Shown here piece by piece: positions 36,803 to 44,647 of a DNA stretch of 64,000 nt (its first letter is position 1; each line of letters opens with the position of its first letter). The position numbers and the translations under genes are program-made. This DNA comes from Microcystis wesenbergii NRERC-220 (GTDB lineage Bacteria; Cyanobacteriota; Cyanobacteriia; Cyanobacteriales; Microcystaceae), in assembly GCF_032027425.1 (NCBI RefSeq), contig NZ_JAVSJA010000001.1:3113501-3177500 (forward strand), in the 5' to 3' direction. The notes below the pieces were generated by a model, which had not been told where the DNA came from, did no database searches, and saw only the letters and a program-made list of their open reading frames with translations.

Positions 36803-37021
36803 TTAGAAGATATCGCTGAAGCAGTCTTTACAAGCTTCATAAGAAGGACCCAGACAGGCTAGACAGGCACCGACTCCACCTTCGTAACAAGCAGATGCAC
36901 ACTCTAAGACTTTTGCGCCACAGCGCAACCAACTACATTCAGAAGGGTTAATTGTCTTCCCTGCGAGTTTTGAGGAACTAACTCCTCTCATGACGGGTTG
37001 GGCTTGAATCGGAAGTTTCAT
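36803..37021 (-). CDS. Cysteine-rich precursor peptide C
   Basis: 72 residues with leader MKLPIQAQPVMRGVS and a core with eight cysteines (29, 34, 41, 45, 53, 56, 64, 67). The last seven follow x6-x3-x7-x2-x7-x2, nearly the same framework as peptide A although the other residues differ, which points to selection on the cysteine positions. It starts 21 bp after the Nif11-like gene, preceded by AGGAGAAA. Confidence 0.8.
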   Translation of the reverse strand: MKLPIQAQPVMRGVSSSKLAGKTINPSECSWLRCGAKVLECASACYEGGVGACLACLGPSYEACKDCFSDIF

Positions 37022-37042
37022 GGTGATTTCTCCTTTACAGAT

Positions 37043-37360
37043 TTACAAAAAATCATTTACAGCTCTTTCACATATTAAACGTGCCAAGTACGGCGGTTTA
37101 GAGCAAATGCTGGAGGTTCTATCAATCCTCGTTAGACTAAACGATGAAAACACCTCCTCAAACGTTATCGAAATACCTCCTCTCTCTTCTGTAAAATATT
37201 CCTCTACCTCGTTGGCTGTGAAACTGAAGCCCCTCTCAGAACCAAGCTGCACAGCGAGATTTATTAAACTTTCTCGATCTGTCGTTGCTTCTAGGCTATT
37301 TTTAATCCATGTATCATCCTGGGCAATCTGGCTAAACTGTCTCACACTTTCTATAGACAT
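37043..37360 (-). CDS. Nif11-type leader precursor peptide
   Basis: 105 residues. Residues 1-65 (MSIESVRQFSQIAQDDTWIK and GFSFTANEVEEYF) fit the Nif11-like leader family, which directs modification of ribosomal peptides. The remaining about 40 residues contain two cysteines (86 and 97) and no double-glycine junction is obvious. It is encoded within the cysteine-rich precursor set. A family-C miniature element ends 1 bp upstream of its ATG and supplies AAGAGG as ribosome-binding site. Confidence 0.75.
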   Translation of the reverse strand: MSIESVRQFSQIAQDDTWIKNSLEATTDRESLINLAVQLGSERGFSFTANEVEEYFTEERGGISITFEEVFSSFSLTRIDRTSSICSKPPYLARLICERAVNDFL

Positions 37361-37361
37361 A

Positions 37362-37498
37362 AGACCTCTTGCATAAATCCGAAAACAAACGATAGAAACA
37401 ATAATGGGAGGGACTTTCAGTTAATTATTTATTAGTAGTTGATAATCTTCAAAAATGTTGCTGTACAAGGATCGACTTAAGACTTTTGCAAGAGGTCT
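37362..37498. mobile_element. MITE-like element, family C (copy 4), between precursor genes
   Basis: Inverted ends AGACCTCTTGCA and TGCAAGAGGTCT are perfect over 12 bp. The interior is unrelated to copies 1-3. It separates precursor D from the Nif11-like gene and may interrupt the operon. Confidence 0.85.
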
Positions 37499-37536
37499 AT
37501 AGTAATTTCCTCCTGCTGCGTAGCTCAAGTTATGCT

Positions 37537-37713
37537 TCATAGCGGACAAACGCAGCCTGGAAGAATGGAATTACAAACTGCTCCCCCACCCGCTTCACAG
37601 CAGAGATCGCATCGCAACTTCCAGTTTGATGGATTAATCCCTGCCATCACGCCTAAGATTTTTGTCGGGCTGACTTTTCTGATTGTTGGTGGTGCTTGTA
37701 TTGGCAATAGCAT
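37537..37713 (-). CDS. Cysteine-rich precursor peptide D
   Basis: 58 residues from ATG 37713 (a start at 37731 overlapping the protease end is possible). Leader MLLPIQAPPTIRKVS is a diverged version of the shared leader. The core has six cysteines (35, 38, 39, 47, 54, 56) and ends CVCPL. It begins 29 bp after the protease stop codon, the closest precursor to the protease gene. Confidence 0.75.
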   Translation of the reverse strand: MLLPIQAPPTIRKVSPTKILGVMAGINPSNWKLRCDLCCEAGGGAVCNSILPGCVCPL

Positions 37714-37741
37714 TATGGATTCTCCTCCCAATGGGGTTTTA

Positions 37742-39712
37742 TTAGCTGGCTATAGACCATGAGCGGACCGTACCAATAGTGACTGGAATCACGTCGCTGA
37801 CATCGATGGTGAATCGATAGACTTTTCCAGATCTTCGGTTATCCACCAGGTTAAAAAACTGTAGCTTTATGTCGTAACAATCTGAATCGGGACGACAGAT
37901 AGGACTCTTCTCTACCGTAATGCTGTCAAGCGCTAGATCGCCTATTCCTGCATCAAGCATCACCACTGTCGCTTGGAAGGCATTGGTCGCTGAGAAGTTT
38001 AGCGCCCGTTCCTGTGGGGTAATGCCCAGGTTACGGTAGTCGTAATAGATACGCTCCAGATACTCTTGAAGCTTACGTGTCAGATTACCTGTCACCTCCT
38101 CCTGCGTTGGTGGTGTCCTCTCCGATTCTGTTGCAGCTTGCGTTGCAGCTTGCATTGCAAGTGGCACTAACGAGTTGATTAAGGCTGGAACAGTCCAACT
38201 GAACATACCTCGCACTTCCGGGATAATAACGGGAACGGTCTGCCCCGAAAGCAACCTGATACTACCTCCGATATAACCTGGAATTGAGATTCGCTCAACG
38301 CGATTAGACTCCTCGACGGGATTTGTTTGGTTTCTGTAAAATTCGCGAAGCCGAGCGTAAGTTTCAGAGGCAAAGGGACCTGTCGGCATGATCGCGTAAA
38401 TTGGCGTGGCATCCAGATTGAGTGTCCAAATCAGCGACTGTGCCTCCCAGGGATTCTGAGCGAGATAGTCCAATAGATTCGTGGTAGGCGGGATAGCTTG
38501 CGTAAAGGAATCTCGACGAGCTTCGGTAGCGTAGTCGAAACCCAGTTCTCCGAGGGCGTAGACTAGCTGCATTGGTCCGCCTCCGCCACAGCTACACCCT
38601 TCTGAGGGAGTAACCGAAGTTGAACTGCTGCTAGGGGTAACGGCAGGTACGTTGGCTGAAGTTGTCTGGGTGGGCGAAGAAATGGCGGCTGAGGCAGTCA
38701 CCATCGGTTTTTCTAGGACTGGCAAGGCAGTTGAAGCTTCCACCTGACCCGTGCTGTTCGCCTCTGCTGGTTGGGGCGTTTCTTGGGAATTTAGTTCTGA
38801 CATAGTGGTTCTCTCTCCTTTAAGGATTATAGTTTGTACGGCGGCAAGATCGAGACTCCCCGCCAAAAAGCGGCGGCAATCTTCGGCAATTTGCTGGTTG
38901 CACGGCAAAGCACTCTGGAGGATGGCTGTGCGGACGGCTTGAGGATCTGGCGGTTCTCCCTGTTTGAGTTGGAGGCTCAACAGCAGGGCAACAATACCAG
39001 AGACGATGGGAGTGGCAAAGCTAGTGCCACTTTTCAGGGCTGTGCCGCCGCCGGGAACTGCCCCCAAAATGTTTTCGCCTAGAGCAAGGATACCTTGATT
39101 TTGATAGGCATCGCCCCAATTACTAAAATCGAGAGGCAATCCCTGAGCGTCCATTGCCCCTACAGCCAGAACTGTCGGTAAGGCTGCTGGCAGGTGAAGG
39201 CACTGGCAGCCATCGTTGCCTGCTGCTGCCACGATTAGCACGTTGTTCTCAGCGCATAACTGAACGGCTCGAACCAATAAGGAGTCAGCCTGACCAGATT
39301 GGGTCATCTGACCGCCACTAATATTAATGATGTTGGCTCCCTGCTCGACGGCTTGGGTAATGGCTCGTGCCAGGTCAAGCTGGGAGCAAGGGGCAAGCGA
39401 ACCTTTTACTCCCTCGGCGAATACCGGAACAATTAAGCCCCGGCATTGAGGGGCAATTCCCCGTACAGGGCTATCGTGTTGTCCAAAGATGACGCTGGCA
39501 ACGTGAGTCCCATGTTGCAAAGCATAGCCTGTACCAGAACGCCCCGACACCAAAGTTTGGATTTCTGTAAGATTGGATCCCTTGAAACAAGGGTGGGACG
39601 GATCGACGGGGCCGTCGAGAACAGCGATGCAAATATTGGGATCCCCCAAAGTTTCATGCCAAAGAGCATTCAAGATATCTGAGATATTTAACTTGTGTTC
39701 AAGTAACTGCAT
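37742..39712 (-). CDS. PatA/PatG-type cyanobactin maturation protease
   Basis: 656 residues. The N-terminal subtilisin (S8) domain (about 20-275) has the triad Asp33 (VLDGPVD), His67 (HGTHVAS) and Ser231 (SGTSFATP) with Asn165 as oxyanion residue. A low-complexity linker rich in Ser/Thr/Pro follows (about 305-370), then EGCSCGGGG, then a C-terminal domain (about 385-650; QLVYALGELGFDYATEARRD, NPWEAQSLIWTLNLDA) like that of PatA/PatG proteins. It is predicted to cut leaders from, or otherwise process, the precursors encoded just downstream. No signal peptide. Confidence 0.9.
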   Translation of the reverse strand: MQLLEHKLNISDILNALWHETLGDPNICIAVLDGPVDPSHPCFKGSNLTEIQTLVSGRSGTGYALQHGTHVASVIFGQHDSPVRGIAPQCRGLIVPVFAEGVKGSLAPCSQLDLARAITQAVEQGANIINISGGQMTQSGQADSLLVRAVQLCAENNVLIVAAAGNDGCQCLHLPAALPTVLAVGAMDAQGLPLDFSNWGDAYQNQGILALGENILGAVPGGGTALKSGTSFATPIVSGIVALLLSLQLKQGEPPDPQAVRTAILQSALPCNQQIAEDCRRFLAGSLDLAAVQTIILKGERTTMSELNSQETPQPAEANSTGQVEASTALPVLEKPMVTASAAISSPTQTTSANVPAVTPSSSSTSVTPSEGCSCGGGGPMQLVYALGELGFDYATEARRDSFTQAIPPTTNLLDYLAQNPWEAQSLIWTLNLDATPIYAIMPTGPFASETYARLREFYRNQTNPVEESNRVERISIPGYIGGSIRLLSGQTVPVIIPEVRGMFSWTVPALINSLVPLAMQAATQAATESERTPPTQEEVTGNLTRKLQEYLERIYYDYRNLGITPQERALNFSATNAFQATVVMLDAGIGDLALDSITVEKSPICRPDSDCYDIKLQFFNLVDNRRSGKVYRFTIDVSDVIPVTIGTVRSWSIAS

Positions 39713-39736
39713 CTAGTCAGAAAGCTCCTTTATCAG

Positions 39737-39921
39737 GCCCAAAAGCCTGTTAGCCAGATTAGCATATTGCCAAAAACCTTGTTTAACTAAATTTCTGACA
39801 ATTAGGCTCATTCTAGCGATGATTCTTCGATCTGACCGCACCCATTGACAAAAATTTACAATTATTCGACCTTTTGCGATCGCTATCGGGGGATAGTTGT
39901 TTTTTGTTACAGCAGTGGGGG
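39737..39921 (+). repeat. 185-bp direct repeat R185, left copy
   Basis: It is nearly identical to 42396-42580, same length, both starting GCCCAAAAGC and ending CAGCAGTGGGG. It contains a HIP1 octamer. A family-B right half (39918-39986) is attached to this copy only. No gene lies in 39713-40046. Confidence 0.9.
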
Positions 39922-40046
39922 AGAAGGGAGCGGGTTTTTCAAGTTGGATTGGGAGTTAATCATGCTATTAAAAACCGATTTAGTATAAAGACCCCGTTAT
40001 GCCGTGTCCCTACAGATAGACTTCAACGGCTCTAGCATTCGGCGCG

Positions 40047-40442
40047 TCACGGAATAAAAATGCGTCTTGCGCCTCGATAGGTATCAATATCAAGCACGAT
40101 TTCAACAAGACTTTCAACACACCGACCTCGATATTCGGAATCATTCAAAAGCCGATCAGCATTGCTAACGGTGATGACAGGCAATGATTCTGAGGTATTT
40201 TCTTCACGCATGACCTGCTCTAGGGAATCTTTCCCTTTCATACTGCGATTAGCGGTAAGCAAAATCATCTGATTCTCTTGAGCAAGTCGCCAAACCGTCC
40301 TGTCATCACTGTTGATCGACAAATCCATCTCTGCAAAGGTGACGAACTGCATCGGGACGATATCAAGCCAGCCCTGAGTTGCGATCGCACCCAAGAAAAC
40401 CAAGGCATGACCTTTGAGATTGTGATCAATCAAAAAAATCAT
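40047..40442 (-). CDS. DUF5615/PIN-like toxin
   Basis: 131 residues starting MIFLIDHNLKGHALVFLGAI, with conserved acidic residues (D6, and D47-D48 in INSDDRTVW) and LLTANRSMKG, the pattern of PIN-like DUF5615 nucleases. It overlaps by 4 bp the upstream DUF433 gene, a recurrent toxin-antitoxin pairing in cyanobacteria. The predicted nuclease activity is family knowledge, not tested here. Confidence 0.72.
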   Translation of the reverse strand: MIFLIDHNLKGHALVFLGAIATQGWLDIVPMQFVTFAEMDLSINSDDRTVWRLAQENQMILLTANRSMKGKDSLEQVMREENTSESLPVITVSNADRLLNDSEYRGRCVESLVEIVLDIDTYRGARRIFIP

Positions 40443-40813
40443 ACTTTCGACTCACGCTTTGCCTTAGCCACTCGAAGCTTTTCCCAAGCAGCCTCGGAGC
40501 CTGGCTTAGGTGGTTGCGCAGCAATACGGGCAACTCGCTCACGATTTTGCTCTTCATAATATTGTCGGAGTTCTTCAGCTTCTTTGAGAACTTGCTGGTA
40601 CTCAGCTTCTACATCCGCACGATGAGCCTCAATATAAGCCAGGGCAGTGTTAATTTGATCTTCCGTCAGATCAAATAATCCCTGAATGAACTTAGGTGGA
40701 TATTGAGCAGTCACATAATCCATCACATCATAGAGGGTGATGCGGGTTCCTGCGATTGTCAGTCCTCGCTCTGTACGAATGATAGCGGTTTTTCCATTAG
40801 ATGCGAGCGTCAT
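40439..40813 (-). CDS. DUF433-domain antitoxin
   Basis: 124 residues. The DUF433 helix-turn-helix part (about 10-65) reads RGLTIAGTRITLYDVMDYVT and LFDLTEDQINTALAYIEAHR. A long charged helix follows (about 65-120). DUF433 proteins usually act as antitoxins for PIN-like partners, as in this overlapping pair. Confidence 0.82.
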   Translation of the reverse strand: MTLASNGKTAIIRTERGLTIAGTRITLYDVMDYVTAQYPPKFIQGLFDLTEDQINTALAYIEAHRADVEAEYQQVLKEAEELRQYYEEQNRERVARIAAQPPKPGSEAAWEKLRVAKAKRESKV

Positions 40814-41053
40814 AGCTATAGTCTCAGTCTTTCACCATCTCATTCCATATTACCGCATGAAAAAGCAAGGTGAGCAAACGCCCACCCTGACTACTAATTC
40901 GCAAGCTCTTTAATCCTCGACCCAGACTTTCAAAATGTATTTCAGCCTCGTTCCTGCATCTAGCCAGTAGTGAACTCCAATATCTGGCAATTCAGTATCA
41001 TTTGTGTGAGCATCACCAGGCCACGTACTACAAGATCGGCGATCAAATTTAGA

Positions 41054-41153
41054 CCACAGCTTCAATTAATGTGCATGGTGCGTTCCCCAAAATCGATCGC
41101 TGGAGCAGTGGGAGCCACATTAGGGAACGCACCCTACCAGATCGGCGATCGCA
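41054..41153 (+). repeat. 100-bp direct repeat R100, right copy
   Basis: Counterpart of 35928-36027. The 11-bp inverted arms and the GATCGGCGATCGC tail are conserved. The 40814-41235 interval around it has no supported gene. Confidence 0.8.
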
Positions 41154-41235
41154 CTTTCAATCATAACCGATCACGTAAGCTTCCGTTCCGCTCCAACGAA
41201 GTGTTATGCTGCGGCACAAACTCTCTAAAATAATT

Positions 41236-42183
41236 CTAGAGGGTATCAATAAATTTCTTTAGCTTTGTCAGCACTTCTTTATCTAAACATGTAGACCATC
41301 GATATTTATCTTCATTATGCTGGTATCGACTAATCTTTTTCTTAAGGTTTTCCAAGAGTTTTAATAATTCATTTAAGTCTTCTAATGTCCGAACACTTCT
41401 GATAACTTTAGCAGTCTTATTGTAATAATTTGCTATTACATATGCTTCTTCTTTTGAAGCATGATGATCTCGATGATACTGACGGATATCATCAGGCATT
41501 TTCTCAAAATAAGACGCTAAGCTTCCTAAAAAAGCTAAGTCTAATTCATCTAGTTCATTTTGAACTTCATTAATTAAATTTAATGTAATTGGCTCCTGAG
41601 CTACTTCCAAACTAGCATTATGATGAGATAGAGTAATATCTGAATGACTTGGATTGTCTATTTCGGATATTCTGCAACCAAGCTTCATACAAGCCTTTTC
41701 AATTACTTCCTGAGCATATCCGTTATGCTCCCACGCGCCCGTTACCGCCCCAGCAACCCCCACAATAAAAAAACCTAAAACAGGAATTTGTTCCAACTTT
41801 TTGAACTCGGCGATTTGGTAGCATCTACAATCTCCTGTTGATACTAGCCGTGCCCAATGTTCACAATTGAAGCGATACAGCTCATAATGCCATTTTTCGT
41901 GAAATTCTTTCACAGAGACGTGCAAAGCCTTATTAATCTGCGCTCTCTCCAAACAACGTGATTGATCAGGTTGAAAGTGATTCCAATCGATAGACCAAAC
42001 TGCTATTCGCCCAGTGTCCTTTTCACTCCCAGCCTGAACAGGCTCCCACGCTAGAGACTCCAAATCATTGAGTTGTACTGAGTAATGAAAAATACTAGGG
42101 TCACTATGATCGCGATGCTGTAGTAACCGCCCGTAATGCGGATGAGAGGTATTACTGTCAATTAGGGTATAAAGATTTTGCAT
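41236..42183 (-). CDS. LRAT-like (NlpC/P60 superfamily) membrane protein
   Basis: 315 residues. The N-terminal about 125 residues end in ELYRFNCEHWARLV (Cys107 in N-C-E-H), the catalytic signature of lecithin-retinol-acyltransferase-like domains, with His33 (IFHYSV) as a possible partner. One hydrophobic segment (132-150, VLGFFIVGVAGAVTGA) follows, then a long helical region to the C-terminus. LRAT-like proteins are acyltransferases or phospholipases. The native substrate is unknown. It is AT-rich and lies between the R185 repeats. Confidence 0.65.
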   Translation of the reverse strand: MQNLYTLIDSNTSHPHYGRLLQHRDHSDPSIFHYSVQLNDLESLAWEPVQAGSEKDTGRIAVWSIDWNHFQPDQSRCLERAQINKALHVSVKEFHEKWHYELYRFNCEHWARLVSTGDCRCYQIAEFKKLEQIPVLGFFIVGVAGAVTGAWEHNGYAQEVIEKACMKLGCRISEIDNPSHSDITLSHHNASLEVAQEPITLNLINEVQNELDELDLAFLGSLASYFEKMPDDIRQYHRDHHASKEEAYVIANYYNKTAKVIRSVRTLEDLNELLKLLENLKKKISRYQHNEDKYRWSTCLDKEVLTKLKKFIDTL

Positions 42184-42296
42184 AACTCAATTACAGGAAT
42201 TTTGACACATTACCTAATAGTAATAGATTTCCCCAATAATGAACAAGACTTACTTCCATTACCCATAACCCAAGCCGCATAACTAGAGATTATACA

Positions 42297-42397
42297 GAAA
42301 CTTTCCGTATAACACTCTTGAAAGTAACAATATGTGGAAACTTTCTGTATATCACTCCATTTAGGTACGATTGCCAGAACTTTTCCCTATATCACGC
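42297..42397. repeat. Three 21-bp direct repeats with exact 40-bp period
   Basis: GAAACTTTCCGTATAACACTC (42297), GAAACTTTCTGTATATCACTC (42337) and the diverged GAACTTTTCCCTATATCACGC (42377) are spaced exactly 40 bp. They lie upstream of the LRAT-like gene (minus strand) and directly before R185. Possible operators, iterons or the relic of a larger array. Confidence 0.7.
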
Positions 42398-42580
42398 CCA
42401 AAAGCTTATTAGCCAGATTAGCATATTGCCAAAAACCTTGTTTAACTAAATTCCTGACAATTAGTCCTATTCTAGCGATGATTCTTCGATCTGACCGCAC
42501 CCCTTGACAACAATTTACAATTATTCGACCTTTTGCGATCGCTATCGGGGTATAGTTGTTTTTTGTTACAGCAGTGGGGA
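42396..42580 (+). repeat. 185-bp direct repeat R185, right copy
   Basis: Counterpart of 39737-39921. It ends 16 bp from the stop of the DUF29 gene at 42597. Confidence 0.9.
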
Positions 42581-42596
42581 GCAGTCTAACTGATGG

Positions 42597-43061
42597 CTAT
42601 ATTTCCAGATTATCGCCCGCAGGAAACCAATCTTCATCGAGAATTTGTTCAAGGGAACCAATGGGAATAACGGGGAAAGTATCGAGGGGTAATTGAGAGC
42701 GGTCACTGGCATTTTTTCGGGCTGAAAGATAACATTCATCAAAAATTTCCAAAAGATAAGGTTTCAGACTAGGACTATCTTTAAGTTCATCTAATATATC
42801 GAGACGAAAAGTTCTAATCTCTCCCTTCCAGTGACCTTCGTTTCTCTCTCTTTCTGCCGCCCAATATTTGAGCTTAAGTAAATGTTCTAATAATCGGGTT
42901 AACAGACTTTTAATTGTGCGCTTTTCACTCCTTCCCATACTTGCTAATTCCTCCAGTAAATTCTCTAAATCTACCCGCTCAAACTGTCTGGCTTGCAGTT
43001 GATTAATAGTAGTTCTAATCCAGAGATAAAAGTCTTGTTCGTACATGGTTTTATTATCCAT
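42597..43061 (-). CDS. DUF29 family protein, copy 1
   Basis: 154 residues. Its first about 50 residues (MDNKTMYEQDFYLWIRTTIN...EELASMGRSEKR) are nearly identical to the upstream copy at 43078, while the rest diverges. DUF29 proteins are small helical proteins very abundant in cyanobacteria with unknown function, often in multiple tandem copies. The stop is 17 bp from the R185 repeat. Confidence 0.88.
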   Translation of the reverse strand: MDNKTMYEQDFYLWIRTTINQLQARQFERVDLENLLEELASMGRSEKRTIKSLLTRLLEHLLKLKYWAAERERNEGHWKGEIRTFRLDILDELKDSPSLKPYLLEIFDECYLSARKNASDRSQLPLDTFPVIPIGSLEQILDEDWFPAGDNLEI

Positions 43062-43077
43062 AATTTACCTCTATATA

Positions 43078-43536
43078 TTACTCGTGGTTATTAGTGGGAA
43101 ACCAATCTTGATCGAGAATTTGTTCAAGGGAACCAATGGGAATAGCGGGGAAAGTATCGAGGGGTAATTGAGTTCTAACTTGAGCCTCTTTTCTAGAAAA
43201 TTGATAGCATTCCTCAAAGATTTCCAGAATATAGGGTTTCAAACTAGGGCTATCTTTAATTTCTTCGATTATTTGTCGGCGAAAGTTGATAATTTCCCCT
43301 TTCCAGTGACCCTCATTTCTAGATTTTTCTCCTGTCCAGTAAGTTAGTTTCAGCAAATGTACCAGCAATTGAATCAAAAGATTTTCGATTTTGCGTTTTT
43401 CACTCCTTCCCATACTTGCTAACTCCTCCAGTAAATTCTCTAAATCTACCCGCTCAAACTGTCTCGCTTGCAGTTGATTAATAGTAGTTCTAATCCAGAG
43501 ATAAAAGTCTTGTTCGTACAGAGTTTTATTGTCCAT
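43078..43536 (-). CDS. DUF29 family protein, copy 2
   Basis: 152 residues, tandem paralogue of the gene at 42597 and 16 bp upstream of it. The N-terminal part MDNKTLYEQDFYLWIRTTIN is almost the same, with central and C-terminal conservation (SLKPYILEIFEECY, PLDTFPAIPIGSLEQILD). Probably one transcript with its neighbour. Confidence 0.88.
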   Translation of the reverse strand: MDNKTLYEQDFYLWIRTTINQLQARQFERVDLENLLEELASMGRSEKRKIENLLIQLLVHLLKLTYWTGEKSRNEGHWKGEIINFRRQIIEEIKDSPSLKPYILEIFEECYQFSRKEAQVRTQLPLDTFPAIPIGSLEQILDQDWFPTNNHE

Positions 43537-43578
43537 AGATACTTAGTTAAACTGAATAAATGGGGATAATTATCAAAC

Positions 43579-44562
43579 TTAACTATATAAACTAGCCACA
43601 TATTCACCGTAGCCATTATAGGGCAGAGTTTCGATAATTTCCCAAGATAAATCACTTCTACTGCCGATAAATTTCTCCGTTGCTTGCGACCAACGAGGAT
43701 GGGGTTTACTGGGGTTAACATTAGCCTCAAAATCGTATTCGTGAGCGTCAATTGTGTTCCAGTAGGTGGCGGGTTGTTTGGCGGTAAATTCAATTTTTAC
43801 TATCGATTTTGCTCCTTTAAAACCGTATTTCCAAGGGATAACCATTCGCAAGGGTGCGCCGTGTTGTTTGGGCAAATCATGCCCGAAAATTCCCACGGCA
43901 AAGAAAGCTAATTCGTTGGCCATTTCTTCAATTCTTAAACCTTCTGCATAGGGCCAGGGTAAGGGTCCTAAATGTAATCCTGGCCCTTTAGTAATTTCGG
44001 GATCATAAAAGGAGGTGAAACGGACGAATTTTGCTTCCGGTTTTGGTTCCACTGCCGCGATTAAAGCACTCATCGGAAAACCCAGCCAAGGTAAGACCAT
44101 TGACCAAGCTTCCACACAACGAAAACGATAGATTCTTTCTTCGAGAGGAAAGGTTTTTTTAATAGTATCTATATCGTAGGTCTGGGGATTTTTCACCAAT
44201 CCTCCCACTTCTACCGTCCAGGGATTCGTTGGTAATTTCTGCGCTTTTAACCAGATATTTTTACCCCCTCCGAACTCATAAAAATTGTTATATCTCCCCG
44301 CTACAGTTTCGGCAACTATGGGGCGATTTACCGTTAAAAACTGCGGATTTTTGCTGAACCCTTCAATTTTAGGTAATTGCAAACTTTTTTCTAAAGCTTC
44401 CGAGGAGGAGGATTTACCACAAGCAGTTAATAATAGGGAACTCCCCGCAATTCCTGCCCCGATTAACCCCTGTAAAAAGCGACGACGGTTAAAATAAACA
44501 CTTTCGGAAGTAACTTCATTTTCGGAAATTTGCCAGGATTTAGCTAAACGAATTAAGACCAT
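43579..44562 (-). CDS. msrP: MsrP/YedY-type protein-methionine-sulfoxide reductase catalytic subunit
   Basis: 327 residues from ATG 44562 (an upstream start at 44631 is less likely). The twin-arginine motif RRRFLQ (26-31) and hydrophobic stretch predict Tat export. The molybdopterin-binding sulfite-oxidase-like fold has the Mo-ligating Cys149 in RFRCVEAWSM, and GAPLRMVIPWKYGFKG. It is a periplasmic molybdoenzyme repairing oxidised methionine residues. The usual membrane partner MsrQ is not adjacent. LLLTACGK after the Tat helix could also act as a lipobox. Confidence 0.9.
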   Translation of the reverse strand: MVLIRLAKSWQISENEVTSESVYFNRRRFLQGLIGAGIAGSSLLLTACGKSSSSEALEKSLQLPKIEGFSKNPQFLTVNRPIVAETVAGRYNNFYEFGGGKNIWLKAQKLPTNPWTVEVGGLVKNPQTYDIDTIKKTFPLEERIYRFRCVEAWSMVLPWLGFPMSALIAAVEPKPEAKFVRFTSFYDPEITKGPGLHLGPLPWPYAEGLRIEEMANELAFFAVGIFGHDLPKQHGAPLRMVIPWKYGFKGAKSIVKIEFTAKQPATYWNTIDAHEYDFEANVNPSKPHPRWSQATEKFIGSRSDLSWEIIETLPYNGYGEYVASLYS

Positions 44563-44647
44563 AATTATCCCCAATTTTATTGACAAAAAAACAGAGTTAT
44601 GATAGAAAATACCACAACTCTGATTGTACAATAGTTTGTCAGTTTTT

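Noticed and set aside
40970-41233. Plus-strand open frame of 87 codons
   Set aside because: It covers the R100 repeat and has no recognisable motif or ribosome-binding site.
42297-42397. Three 40-bp-spaced repeats considered as a minimal CRISPR array
   Set aside because: Only three diverging repeats of 21 bp with 19-bp spacers and no cas gene; unit and spacer lengths are too short.
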